A DNA stretch of 64,000 nt from Pontederia crassipes. Its lineage: Eukaryota > Streptophyta > Magnoliopsida > Commelinales > Pontederiaceae. Position 1 is the first letter of the stretch. The number at the start of each line of letters is the position of its first letter. Positions 1 through 11,120 of this stretch are shown here, one piece after another. The DNA lies in the NCBI GenBank assembly GCA_030549335.1, contig CM060184.1:43737909-43801908 (forward strand), written 5' to 3'. The translations under genes and the position numbers were made by a program. A model generated the notes under the pieces. It worked only from the letters and a program-made list of their open reading frames with translations. It was not told the DNA's origin and ran no database searches.

Positions 1-850
1 ATGCTATGAGCTAGTTATGCATACTATATGGCATATGAGCAATATCAACATAGTAAGATAAGATAGCCATATAACAATCTTTACATTATGCTAAAGCATA
101 TCATGAACTTATCTTACTTACCTTTAACATCTTCATTCATATCATAACATGATATGACAAGTGAACATTCATTTGCATCCTCGTAGGTGCTTACTTAATC
201 TTTATCCTATTTGTCTTTATGTCCCAAGTCATTTATCATTCATCTTTTCAACTTTTATCTTTACTTAGATAATTTCTTATCTTGTCGATTGAGAAAGAGC
301 ATAGGCTCATAGGTCATAACTCTCATCCATAGGTGAGGTCTTCCCTCATCCATCGATGAGGTCTTCCTTCACCCGTCGGTGAAGTCTTCCCCCATCCGTC
401 GGTGGAATCATAGGTAGGTGTACACGTAGGTCCCAAGGGAAAGCCACACCTTCATCAATTCATCTTTTAATTACATTCATCAATACATACAATCATTCAA
501 TACATGTTGCATGTTATAATCCTATTTAAGGTCATACATACTTTAAATCATATTAAGTGTAGGCAATCAAGCAATTCCACATCTTCTGGATTGGTGATGA
601 CCATGCCACTATAGGCCACGGTCGTGCCCACCCATGGGCACAAGCGTGCCATTGTTCGGCATGGCCGAACACTTTGTCATTTTCTATTGGAAGCATGTGG
701 TCACGGTCGTGCTCACATACGTCACGGCCATACCCGGGTCATATGCATTCATGGGTTGGAAATTTTGCCAGTACGGTGATAGTGATATTTGGGTTTTCTA
801 GTGGTAACTTGCTGAAATTAAGAAAAGAGTCAATTTTTTTCATTTTTTTT
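1..850 (-). mobile_element. 3' LTR (partial) of a Tekay/Del-like Ty3/gypsy element
   Basis: This block matches 11664-12420 closely, in the same orientation. Position 1 corresponds to about 11664, so roughly 540 bp of the LTR lie outside the window. In a 118-bp stretch compared by eye (about 300-420) I count about 13 differences, mostly transitions, so the two LTRs are old. Similarity fades near 775-780, and an Athila-type LTR follows from about 852. The matching copy at 11121 onward sits beside a tRNA-Met primer site, which shows that both are LTRs of one minus-strand element. No coding sequence is present. The exact right edge between 780 and 850 is uncertain. Confidence 0.8.
321..406. repeat. 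Four tandem hairpin units, 23-bp period (left LTR copy)
   Basis: Each unit is a 7-base arm, a 4-base loop, a 7-base arm and a 5-base spacer. Arms pair at 321-327/332-338, 344-350/355-361, 367-373/378-384 and about 391-396/401-405. Arm sequences differ between units but pairing is mostly kept, with two wobble pairs in the first unit. The same array occurs in the other LTR at 11982-12067. Confidence 0.75.
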
Positions 851-851
851 T

Positions 852-3765
852 TGTATCCCAACTCACTAGCTGCAAGTGCACAGGTAAGTTGTAGTAGACT
901 CGGGTTGTCGTATCCACAAAGATTTAAAGTCCTAAACTACCTAAAAACAGTTTAGATTAATCCTAAGTAAGGTGGCAAAAACATATTTTTAATTGGAAAT
1001 GAAAACAGTTTTTAAACAAGTGCAGAATGATAACAGATTTGGGATTTTGGAAACTTTTGCAGAACTGAATTATAAATGCAAAATTAATGGCTAGAAAGGT
1101 TTAACTATCAATGAGGAAGGTTCTTCTAGGATTTGGGATTCATCTAAATTAATTAAGGATGGAATGGATCAAGTTATCATTAAATGTCCAACTTTTGATT
1201 CAACTTGAAAATGGTTGTTCCCACAGCTCAATTGGCATCTGACTAAGCAACATATTATCATATAGTTGTTAGCTAGATTGAATCAATAGAGGGTCCTCAC
1301 TGAAAATCAAGTTATCATTCAGCTCAATGGGGAGTTCATTGCTGATTTTTTACAATTCAAAGGAATTCTGCAATGATAACTTGTAATTGCATTCATGAAA
1401 AGATAAAATCACTTCAATTGACCAAACCAGGATGAAATCTACCCAATAATAGTACTTGTGCTCCATGATTCATCTCTGAATTCAAGGGGGATTTAAAATC
1501 AACCTCTCGGTTGCAAGGAAAAATGAAATCCACACAACTCCTATTAATTGGGTCTAGAAGACATTCAATCTTAAATGGGGAACTCAGTGATTATCCAATG
1601 CTCATTGGGTCATCTCTAACTCTCAAGAATGACCTTAAGACTACCTCTCAGTAGTGGATTAAAATGAGGCTTGACAATGGAAATCAGAATTCAAATGAAA
1701 TTAGAAAACAGAAATCTGCAATTTGGGAAATCAGCAATATTGATCAATGGAATTCAGCCCTGCCAATTGCTTCTTGACCCATCTCTAGACTGCAAGAAGT
1801 TCCTAAAGTACACCTCTCAGTGATTAGATGAAATAAGTATGTTCAATTGGCAAAATCAGATTCCAAAAGAAACCAGAAAATAGATTTCAGAATTAAAATT
1901 CAGAAATCAGAAGTACAAACTGAATTGAATCAAAAGTATGCCAAACATCTTGATTCAATTCTGAACAAGATGGGGACAATAGCTACTCTCAGTTGTTCAA
2001 TCAATCAGATTAAGAATGACAAATAGATTCAAACAACCTTAGAAATCAGATTCAAGAATGCAAAAAATCAGGAATTTCAAATTCAAAATTAGACTTAAAA
2101 CAATGATTACAGATTTGAATCATGAGGATGTCCAAATATTTATAACTCATTCCTGAACAAGATTGGGGTGAAGATTAACCTTTCAGTTGCTCTATCAATT
2201 AAGTCCTTAATGACAAATAGATTCAACAGCCCAGGAAATCAAATTCAGAAAAAAAATCAGGAAATCAGATTTCCAGGAATTCCGAAATTAGACTTTTCAA
2301 TCAAGAATGGAATTCAGTAACTTACCATTGATGCCTAATTCATTTCTAAATAAGGGTTAGATCAAAAGTTAACTTCTCAGTTATAGATTACAAATGAGAC
2401 CTATCAATGGCAAGAACTAATTCATAACAATTCTGAAATCTGAAACCATAGATGATTTTTAGTGCAGAATAAAATTTCAGTCCACATCCATCCAAAATTA
2501 ACCTAGATTACTACCCTATCCTAGAAGAAATGAAGTTTAGCTACTCATATTTACAAGGCTTGACATAGAATGGAATGGAGAACAGGTACAAATCATGTTG
2601 ATCAGCAGCTTCTCGGCAGCAACTTCAATAGTGCAGCAGCCTCCTTTCTTCCTTGCTCCAAACCCTTACTCAAACCCTCAATGTCCAGCTCTCCTTTCCT
2701 CCTCCAGAAATTCCAGCTTTTATATGAGTCTTGTGCACCCTTAGATCAGCATCCAAATGTTCCTTAGCTTTGATGTGAGCCACCTGTCCTCTGGTCCTGA
2801 AATTCCAGCAGTGACAGCTTTTTGGACAGCCAAAAAGCTAGTGGTCCCCCCTCCTTTTTCTTCCTTTTTTCAGTCCTATTCCACTTGCTACAAGGGCCAA
2901 AACATCAAGCATGAAAGTCTTCTAATAATATTTAAACAACTAAGGATTAGGACATCAGTTAAAATCATATCTATAGAAAAAAGGGAATTGGTGTGTTGCA
3001 AGAATGAAAACCGTTATTAAATTTGCAACTTAAGGAACCCAAAATGATATCCCTCTACATTTCATGGAAAATACTCAAGTGGGAGTGGTTCAAGGCATAG
3101 AAGGTTTCAAATGGATCATAATAGCAATCGAGTGAGGTCAGAAATCAATTATGAATAAGATTTCATAAAAGTGATAACTTGGGTGCCAAAAACGATAACT
3201 TAAATGCCTTGAAAACGATAACTTATGATAACTTAAGTTTTGGTTATCCAAATGTGATGAAATTTGACCAGCAATGAGTTAGAACAATAATAAGATGATT
3301 GCTTAAGGACCCTGTGCAGAATTAATGGTTTTGCATGTCAAAATGACAGAATTGCCCTTTAACGATAACTTGGCACTTGAAAAATGATAACTTGTTCAAA
3401 TGGACTTAAAACTTTGCACAAGTTGAGATGTGACTATCCAAATATGATTTATGCATGATAATGATGGATTTAGGACAAGAAAATCATTGAAAATCAGTTC
3501 ATTCAAAATAATGATAACTTGAAATATAATAATGATAACTTGTCCTCAAAATGATAACTTGGCATAGAATTTAAATATTAATGGATTTTGGCATTTCAGA
3601 ACCTCTATGCACATGAAATTAAGTATGAAATGAGGAATATTAACTAGTTATCATAATGTTTGCATTCCAAGTATAATTGGTCCAAAAATAGGCAAAAATG
3701 GGACTCGATATGTATGAATTGCATCTAAAATGGGTTAGAAACATATAGTGATCAGCAAGTGATCA
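852..3765 (-). mobile_element. 3' LTR of an Athila-type Ty3/gypsy element
   Basis: The right edge is well placed. Read on the minus strand, a purine tract (GGGAGAGTT) is followed by TGATCACTTGC at 3765, a standard PPT/LTR junction. The left edge is inferred from TGTATCCC at 852, next to a block (CAAGTGCACAGG, then a 'cgtatccaca' motif) that typifies the end of Athila LTRs. The sequence is AT-rich and noncoding, with many repeats of 'gataact' and 'aatcag'. About 2.9 kb would be long for this clade, so the left limit or an internal insertion should be treated with caution. No second copy of this LTR is in the window. Confidence 0.6.
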
Positions 3766-3774
3766 AACTCTCCC
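3766..3774 (-). other. Polypurine tract of the Athila element
   Basis: On the minus strand the bases GGGAGAGTT directly precede the TG that opens the 3' LTR. This is where plus-strand DNA synthesis is primed in LTR retrotransposons. The adjoining 'ctcccaagctt' and 'cttgtcctcaagca' stretches are typical of the same position in Athila elements. Confidence 0.65.
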
Positions 3775-5415
3775 AAGCTTAGCCTTTTGCTTGTCCTCAA
3801 GCAAAACATTCAGAAATTGAAGACAAACTTGAATTAAAAGTCCACAAATGAAGTAAAGATTAGCTGAATTGAATCCAATGAGTTTCTCACTTTGCCAACA
3901 CTTCATTCTTTCCAAAAACTCAATTTCTAGCTAGGGAATCACAGAGGCTAAAGCAAATTTAAGCCATGGAAGAAGTACTAGCAATAACATGTTTGGATTG
4001 TAGGAATTGTCAACTTTACAAAGGGGTTGAACTACAAATCTCTTCATGAACAGGTTTTCAATTGATTAAACAGGTTTAACACCTGACTTTTATTCATGAA
4101 ATGCATATAAACAGGTTTAGCACCTGATTTTTATTCATGCTTTCTTTAGGAGAGATTCCTTTGGAAGTTTTTCTCTCCTAATTTTTTTTCTTTTTGCATT
4201 GAAGAGAGATTCATTTGGAAGTTTTGCTCTCTTCCTTTTTTCTATGCATGCATGCAACTTTTTACTTTTCCTTTTTCTCATTTTTCTATCCTGTTCATGA
4301 AGTGAGCAATAGTTCAAACTCAAGTATAGTTTAGATCCCTTTATCCAAAAAGTCAAGTTTTCCTATTTAACATGGCAGCAAGAGCATTGACTTCCTTCTA
4401 GACATCTGATATTACTAATTCAATCCATAAGTATCAGCTAGTGTGACCCACAAAAAGAAAAAATTTTCAGCTAAAAATTTCATTCAAATGCATCTGAATT
4501 CATAATGCCAATTAAAGCAAGAAGGCTAATGGCCAAGTTGGCCACTTGGTATTGGAGTGCACCCACTATCATAATGAAGTATTCTACCCATTTTAGAGTC
4601 AAAATGAATTCATAATTGAGTTGGATCCAAAAAATGATAACCGAGTGATAACTAATGATAACTTGTGAAAATCAATGATAACCTGGTATGAATTATGATA
4701 TGAACATTAAAATCAATTGAAAACATGGTGTAAAGGTTAGAAAAGCACCAGGTTTCCTCCTCCAAGCTTATTCTCAACACTGTCCCTAGTGTTGAAAATA
4801 AAAGGCAAGGGAGAGGGGTGGGTGGGATTGAAATGCATGAAATTTGGAATTTGGATCCTCTTGGCATTTCATCCAGAAATTTTGGGTCATCTAATCTTCA
4901 TTAGTAGCAACTGATCCTGCAGAGAATCAAAGGATATCAGTGAAATAGTAAAATCAGAGTTTTGAGTGCACAATTTCAACAATGCATTAAAAATTTATGA
5001 AGTTCACTGAAATTAATCTATAACAGATTTGGATAACTGAAATGAATGTTAATTCAGATGATGATATGATCAATGTAGCATAATGAAAAAGATATTATCA
5101 GTTATCATTGAGTTTTCAGTGAAAAAATCAAAAATAAGGGGTAAGGGTACTCCCTAAACGTTGGAACTATGGATGAATCTGATTCCTTTCTTCTTTATTC
5201 CTGCAAAACAGAAAAGTTAAGTGTAAAATGCCTTGGGTTACCTCCCAAGAAGTGCCTTTCTTTAATGTCTTTGGCTAGACATCTTTTCACTTGAATTCAG
5301 CTAGGCAAACTTGACAATTCTTGTAAATTCAGCATCTCCTTAGCTGATTCTTGGGCTGTGGGACTATAGGGCTTCAACCTCTGTCCATTAACCTTGAATA
5401 CATCATTCTTATCAT
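3775..5415 (-). mobile_element. Athila post-integrase noncoding region
   Basis: This lies between the integrase end and the polypurine tract, where some Athila elements carry an env-like frame. I see no coherent long frame here, only short A/T-rich ones. A 'ttgggttacctcccaagaagtgcc' type block near 5236-5260, directly after integrase, is characteristic of Athila-lineage elements and supports the assignment. Confidence 0.6.
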
Positions 5416-6485
5416 TCAGAAGGTCCACAGCACCATAAGGATAAACTTTGTGGACTTTAAGGGTCCACTCCATCTTGACTTCAACTTTCCTGGAAAAATC
5501 TTTAATCTTGAGTTGAAGAGTAATACAAGGTCTCCAACCTTGAAATCCCTTTTCAGAATCCTTCCATCATGCCATTTTTTAGTCCTCTCCTTGTAGAATT
5601 TTGAATTGTGGTAAGCATTTAGCCTAATTTCATCAAGTTCATCATTTGGAGAAGCCTCTTTTGCCCACATGCATGCATATCATAATTGAGTGCCTTGACT
5701 GCCCAATATGCCTTATGCTTCAACTCAATTGGCAAATGGCAAGTTTCTCCATAAACAAGCTTGTAGGGAGAAGTACCAATTGGAGTCTTGTATTCTGTCC
5801 TATATGCCCAAACAGCTTCATTCAACTTCAAACTCCAATTTTTTCTTGTCAATGAAATTGTTTTCTCTAATATGGCATTTACCTCCCTATTTGATACTTC
5901 TGCTTGGCCATTTGTTTGAGGGTGATATGAAGTGGAAACTTTGTGCCTCACTCCATACTTGTTTAGGAGGTTCTCAAAACACTTTTCAATAAAGTGGCTA
6001 CCCCCATCACTTATGACCACTCTAGGAATTCCAAACCTTGGAAAGATAACTTCTTTGAACAACTTGATTACTGCCCTGGAATCAGCTGCAATGGTGGGAA
6101 TGGCCTCAATCCATTTGGACACATAGTCCACAGCTAGAAGAATAAACTTGTAACCACATGAACTAGGGAAAGGCCCCATGTAGTCAATTCCCCAAACATC
6201 AAATATTTCCACTTCTAGAATTCCTTGTTGTGGCATTTCATTCCTTCTTGAAATGGAACCAGCTCTTTGGCATTGATCACAACCCTTCACAAAGATATGT
6301 GCATCCTTGAATAAACTTGGCCAATAAAATCCAGATTGGAGGACTTTGACAGTAGTCTTGTGTGTGGCTCCATGACCTCCATAAGGGGATGAATGGCATG
6401 CCTCTAAGATTTCTTGAAATTCATATTGGGGTACACATCTTCTATACATGCCATCAGGAGATTTTCTGAATAGAAAAGAATCATC
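5416..6485 (-). pseudogene. Athila integrase (frameshifted)
   Basis: Catalyses insertion of the retrotransposon cDNA. Read from 6485 downward it has the HHCC-type zinc region (HSSPYGGHG then CDQCQRAG), then the DDE core: D in [10 protein letters not shown] in VISDGGSHF and E in [14 protein letters not shown]. The C-terminal GDLVLLFNSRL and FPGKLKSRWSGP motifs follow. The frame runs on from RNase H, but a one-base loss around 5640-5655 moves the last ~80 residues (to 5416) into another frame. Upstream it is cut off from RNase H by TGA at 6486-6488, at a site that is normally Trp in this family. Catalytic residues are intact but the polyprotein cannot be made whole. Confidence 0.9.
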
Positions 6486-7007
6486 TCAATAATAATCTTT
6501 CAAGTCATGAAAGAATTTCTTTCTTTGCTGATATGTGTAGTCAGGAGGGATAATTCCACATGCAAGATAATTGACCAAGTCAACATACCAGAGAACTTGA
6601 TTAATTGCCACAGCCATCAAACTATCATCAGTAAATGCATCATTGATAGGAAGTGTAGATGATTTCTGTACTCCTTCCATTCTTGATAGGTGGTCAGCTA
6701 CTAGATTTTCATTTCCCCTTTTGTCCCTGATTTCAACATCAAATTTTTGAAGCAATAAGATCCACCTGATTAGCTTTGGCTTAGATTCTTTCTTGTTGAT
6801 CAAGTGCCTCACAGCTTGGTGGTCTGTGAATACAATGACTTTGGATCCCACCAAGTAGGGCCTGAATTTGTCAAATGCATACACCACAGCAAGAAGTTCT
6901 TTCTCAGTAGTTGCATAATTGATTTGGGCTTCATCTAGAGTCTTGCTTGCATAGCATATGACATGGTACCTTCTGTCCTTGGTCTGTCCCAAGACTGCCC
7001 CTACTGC
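6486..7007 (-). pseudogene. Athila RNase H domain
   Basis: Degrades the RNA strand of the RNA/DNA hybrid during reverse transcription. Motifs seen in order: [36 protein letters not shown] and [13 protein letters not shown], with [10 protein letters not shown] at the end, all typical of the Athila/Tat branch. The frame is the same as that of the RT upstream. A TAG at 7008-7010, just after CDASD, separates the two, and a TGA at 6486-6488 closes this piece before integrase. The remaining residues look functional, so decay is recent relative to the other elements in the window. Confidence 0.9.
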
Positions 7008-7010
7008 CTA

Positions 7011-7697
7011 GTCAGAAGCATCACACATAATCTCAAAAGGAAGAGTCCAATTAGGTGGCTGCACTATAGGGGCTGAGGTGAGGGCTTCCTTCAACTTTTT
7101 GAATGCCTTCATACACTCTTCATCAAAATGAAACTCAACATCCTTGGCCAGCAACTTGGTGAGGGGCCTAGTTATCATTGAGAAATCTTTAATAAACCTC
7201 CTATAGAAGCCTGCATGCCCCAAAAAACTCCTAACTGCCTTGACACTTGTGGGTGGTGGTAGCCTTTCAATCACTTCAATTTTTGCCTTGTCCACTTCAA
7301 TGCCTTTGCTTGAGACCACATCTCCTAAGACAACTCCTTCTTGGACCATAAAATGACATTTCTCCCAATTGAGGATCAAGTTGGATTTCCTACATCTTTG
7401 TAGCACCTTGGTCAAATTTTCTAGGCAAGCATCAAATGAATCTCCATATACTGAAAAGTCATCCATAAAGACCTCCATAATTTCTTCAATAAAGTCTGAA
7501 AATATAGACATCATACACCTTTGGAAGGTGGCAGGTGCATTGCATAAGCCAAATGGCATTCCCCTATAGGCAAAAGTTTCATATGGACAAGTAAATGTAG
7601 TCTTGTGTTGATCTTGAGGGTGGATTGGAATTTGCAAGAAACATGAGTAACCATCAAGATAACAGAAGTGTGAATGCCTAGCCAACCTCTCCAACAT
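7011..7697 (-). pseudogene. Athila reverse transcriptase core
   Basis: RNA-dependent DNA polymerase of the retrotransposon. It contains CYLDGYSCFLQIPIHP, the FAYRGMPFGLCNAPATFQRCM block and the catalytic VFMDDFSVYG (MDD variant of the YxDD box, usual in Athila), followed by the GHAGFYRRFIKDFS connection region. The first residues of the domain sit in the upstream segment, which ends with PLPFID and a TAG at 7698-7700, where the family has Gln. A CAG-to-TAG change fits loss of a methylated cytosine in a CHG site. The RT is otherwise uninterrupted. Confidence 0.92.
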
Positions 7698-9117
7698 CTA
7701 ATCAATGAATGGCAAAGGAAAATGGTCCTTTCTTGTGGCCTTGTTTAACTTCCTGAAGTCAATGCACATTCTCCAACCTGTAATGGTCCTTGTGGATATC
7801 AATTCATCTGAATCTGACTTCACCACTGTGTTTCCTCCCTTCTTTGGCACCACCTGCACTGGACTGACCCACTCATTATCTGAAATGGAGTATATGATTC
7901 CTGCATTCAGCAACTTCAGTACTTCTTTCTTTACCACTTCCTTCATGATTGGGTTGAGTCTCCTTTGACATTCAATGGAGGGCTTGTAGCTGTCCTCCAT
8001 AGGGATCCTATGCATGCAAATGGAGGGATTAATACCCTTGATATCTTCAATTGAGTAGCCTATCACCTCCCTATACAGTTTCAACCTCTTCAGCAGCTCT
8101 TCCACCTGATCCTGAAGCAAATTAGTATTAATGATAACAGGAAAAGTTGAATTCTCCCCCAATAATTCATACTTCAGATTTCTAGGAAGAGGCTTGAGTT
8201 CCAACTTGGAATTGGCTTGAACTGGATTGTCTTGGCATTCAGCAATGATAACCTGTTGTAACTCCCCTTGAATTCTTGCATTTTCCACTGATATTGAAGA
8301 GTTCAGTACTGATTTATATGCCATAGCCTCTGGATCTTCCAATTCTCTCAAATGGTCAAAAATTAGACACCTTTGCAATGGATCTTCAATAGGGATTATA
8401 GCTGAAACTTGCTCTACCACTTGATCTAATTGCCCATCTTCAAAATCATTTTCTAGAAAACTTGGCCTACTAATAACTTGTGCCAAATTGAATTCAATCT
8501 TCTCCTCTCCAATTTGGAAGGTCAATCTCCCTTCCTTGACATTAATTACAGCCCCTGCAGTGGCTAGAAAGGGCCTCTCAAGGAGAATGGGGGTGTTCAC
8601 ATCTTCATCCATATCCAATACAATAAAATCAACTGGAATATAGAATTTACCAACTTTGAGGGGTATGTCCTCAATAATCCCATGTGGATATTTGATGGAT
8701 CTGTCTGTCAACTGAAGGGACATATTTGTTGGCTTCAAATCTCCAACTTCAAGTTTCTTGCACAATGATAAGGGTATGACACTCACAGAAGCTCCCAAGT
8801 CACACATGGCTCTTTGAATTTTCCTATTGCCTATCTCACATAGAATTGAGAAGCTTCCTGGATCCTTGAGCTTTGGAGGCAACTTATTTTGGATAATTGC
8901 AGAAGCCTCTTCAGTCAATGCTATAGTCTCATGCTCCAATACCCTTCTCTTCTTGGTTAGAATTTCCTTTAGGAACTTGGCATATGATGGCATCTCCTGG
9001 ATGGCTTCAACAAAAGGAACATTTATGTATAGCTTCTTCAGGATTTCCAAAAATTTTCTATATTGCTGGTCTTGTTTTGCCTTGATTAGCCTTTGAGGGA
9101 AGGGTACTTTGTCAAAA
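7698..9117 (-). pseudogene. Athila gag end, protease and start of RT
   Basis: The reading frame is open from about 9117 to the TAG at 7698-7700. It starts inside the gag C-terminus (KQDQQYRKFLEILKKL, MPSYAKFLKEI), so the capsid part and 5' LTR are missing. The aspartic protease carries the Athila-type active site CDLGASVSVIP and the LERPFLATAGAVI block. RT begins with the WRMCIDFRKLNKATRKDHFP block. At about 9112-9120 the sequence passes directly into a different gypsy lineage. The frame continues from here into RT, RNase H and integrase, broken only by three stop codons. Confidence 0.9.
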
Positions 9118-9600
9118 ACCCTTAATTGGTCGTAGCCACTCCTTAGATCAATCTTGAAAAAAACTTATGCCGATGATAATTGATAAAAAAGATCATCAAT
9201 CCTTAGCAATTGATACTAATTCTCACCGTCACTTTGTTGAGCATTCGATAATCCATTCATAATCTTAAGAAACCACCTTTCTTCTTGACAAAGAGTATCG
9301 ATGCACCCCATGGTGAAACACTTGACCTAATGAATCTTTTGTCCAAAAGCTCTTGCAATTGGGTATTCAATTCATGCATCTCTACCGTAGGACGGCTTCG
9401 AAATGGGCATGGTACCGGGAGTAGTTCAATATTGAACTCAACTTCCCTTCTTGGTGGCAATTTCATGATGTCTTCTGAAAAATATCGGGATATTATTTTA
9501 CAACATCCAACGATTCAAGTGTCTTAGGTTGTGGATCCATCTTGATGACACTTGTCAAAAATTCTCCTGCTCTTTTCTTGATCATCTTGCTTGCCTTAGT
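9118..9600 (-). pseudogene. Tekay/Del-like chromovirus RT, N-terminal part
   Basis: At 9257-9466 the frame reads [15 protein letters not shown], then [20 protein letters not shown] and ILFVKKKGG, the opening of a chromovirus RT. Downstream to 9118 the frame is broken by several stops, but 'MDYRMLNKVT' and 'IDDLF'-like and 'DLRSGYDQLR'-like pieces can still be made out across frames. The domain ends abruptly at the junction with Athila gag, so palm and thumb, RNase H, integrase and any chromodomain are gone. The lineage differs from Athila: compare the DSGA protease just upstream. Confidence 0.8.
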
Positions 9601-9693
9601 TACTAAAATTAGCACTTTGCCTTCCTTGGATGGAATTTCTCGAATCATCGTAGGTGTCCCATGATGATAACCTATAAATTTTTTTTCTTTGCA

Positions 9694-9935
9694 TTACGTA
9701 CGAGCATCATTATAGGATAAGCAATCCAACACTAAAATTACATCATAATCTATTATAAAAAGCAATATAAGATCACAATGAAAGTTCTTCCTATCTATCT
9801 CTATAGATATATTAGGGACATATCTTCTAGTGATTACTTCTAGTTGACAATGTGTAACTAGAAGTCTTACTTCTAACATTCTAACAAATGCACGTGATAT
9901 GAAAGAATGTGTTGCACCCGAATCAAAATGAATAT
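9694..9935 (-). pseudogene. Chromovirus aspartic protease
   Basis: Processes the gag-pol polyprotein. On the minus strand the frame carries the active-site motif FDSGATHSFISRAF at about 9928-9887. About 50 residues later comes a DVILVLDCLSYNDA stretch that matches the usual DVILGMDWL region. The frame runs cleanly from near 9935 to a stop at 9694. It lies between the gag zinc knuckle and the RT start, in the normal order. Confidence 0.75.
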
Positions 9936-10900
9936 TTACATAATGTCCGACAACAAGGATATTACCTTGGATCCATCATTTTCTTGGGTGGCTTCATCAA
10001 CTTTCATGGAAAATACCCTTGCTGGAGCTCTTGGTGGGTTTGCAACCATTTTTCCTTTATCACTGTTGTCCTCACGCTTTTCTGGACAATCTCTTATGTA
10101 GTGTCCCATTTTGCCACATCGTAAGCATGTTCGGGCCTTGAAGCGACATTCACCAACAATGAGTCTTCCCAAAATTAGGGCATGTGGGTCTAGTTTGTTC
10201 CACCTTCTTTGGAGAATTGTATGACGCCTTCTTTGGACTATTTCCTTGTTCCTTCTCTTCATGCTTCCTGATGGCTTTTCCCTTGGCAACCTTCCTTTCA
10301 TTCTATTTCCTTTCATGCTCGGTGGCAAGTCCCACTACATCCTTCAAGGTGGTGCAACGACCACTTATGACTCAAGATTGTAGCTCGAGATGCAAGCCAT
10401 TAATGAACCTCTTAGTCTTCCTAAGTTCATTCTCATTGATTTCACCATACTTTTCAAACTTGATATACGTGCTCATATATTGGTCCACCATCATGTTGCC
10501 TTGGGTGAGATTGAGGAATTTGTCCCTTTTCTTTTCCTTAACATAATTCGGGTAAAAGCAAGCTTCAAACCCTTCTACAAAGCTTTCCCAAGCAACCTCT
10601 TCCTCACTTTCAAAGGTGGTCTTCAAGAGAGATTTCCATCATACTTTAGCTTAGCCGCAAAGGCGATGTGTAGCGTACATCACCATGCGATCCTCGGGGC
10701 TTTCCATAACTTTTAGGATATCCCCTATTTTTTCAATCAATGATTCGGCCAATTTCGTTTCTCCCTCCCCATCAAACCTTGGATTGTCAAGCCTTAAGAA
10801 CTTCTCAACGAAGTAATTTGAGCCACTATTCCTTTAAGTATTTCATGCCACTCGGATTAATCCATCAAGGAAAGCATTCCTTTCATGATCCTCATTAGCA
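9936..10900 (-). pseudogene. Chromovirus gag with CCHC zinc knuckle
   Basis: Capsid/nucleocapsid of the minus-strand element. The retrotransposon gag core (AWESFVEGFEACFYPNYV, then KFLNLTQGNMMVDQYM) lies at 10372-10626. The zinc knuckle CLRCGKMGHYIRDC (C-X2-C-X4-H-X4-C) lies in the segment 9936-10328. A frame change between 10328 and 10372 breaks the gene, and 10630-10900 holds only scattered gag-like sequence. It sits just inside the primer-binding site at 11108-11118. Confidence 0.8.
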
Positions 10901-11107
10901 ATTGCACGTCTTGGTGACATCTACATTCACATTCAAAACAAACGTAGAAACATCATTGCATGAGCTAATCATAAGAGAACATTTACCTTTAAGCTCGATG
11001 GCACCTCATGACGATTGCACATGGACTCTAGACTTAAACTTTTCACTTAAATATTTTAGCCAACCTATGGCTTACTCATCCTAAGACCTAATACATAAGA
11101 GCCAAAA

Positions 11108-11118
11108 CTCTGATACCA
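11108..11118 (-). promoter_or_regulatory. Primer-binding site, initiator tRNA-Met type
   Basis: On the minus strand TGGTATCAGAG lies two bases inside the end of the LTR (which begins, in plus orientation, with TGTAACATCCCC at 11121). This complements the 3' end of plant initiator tRNA-Met, the usual primer for these elements, and fixes element orientation and LTR inner edge. Confidence 0.85.
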
Positions 11119-11120
11119 AC

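Noticed and set aside
10184..10716. Plus-strand frames of about 110-120 codons
   Set aside because: Antisense shadows of the chromovirus gag on the minus strand.
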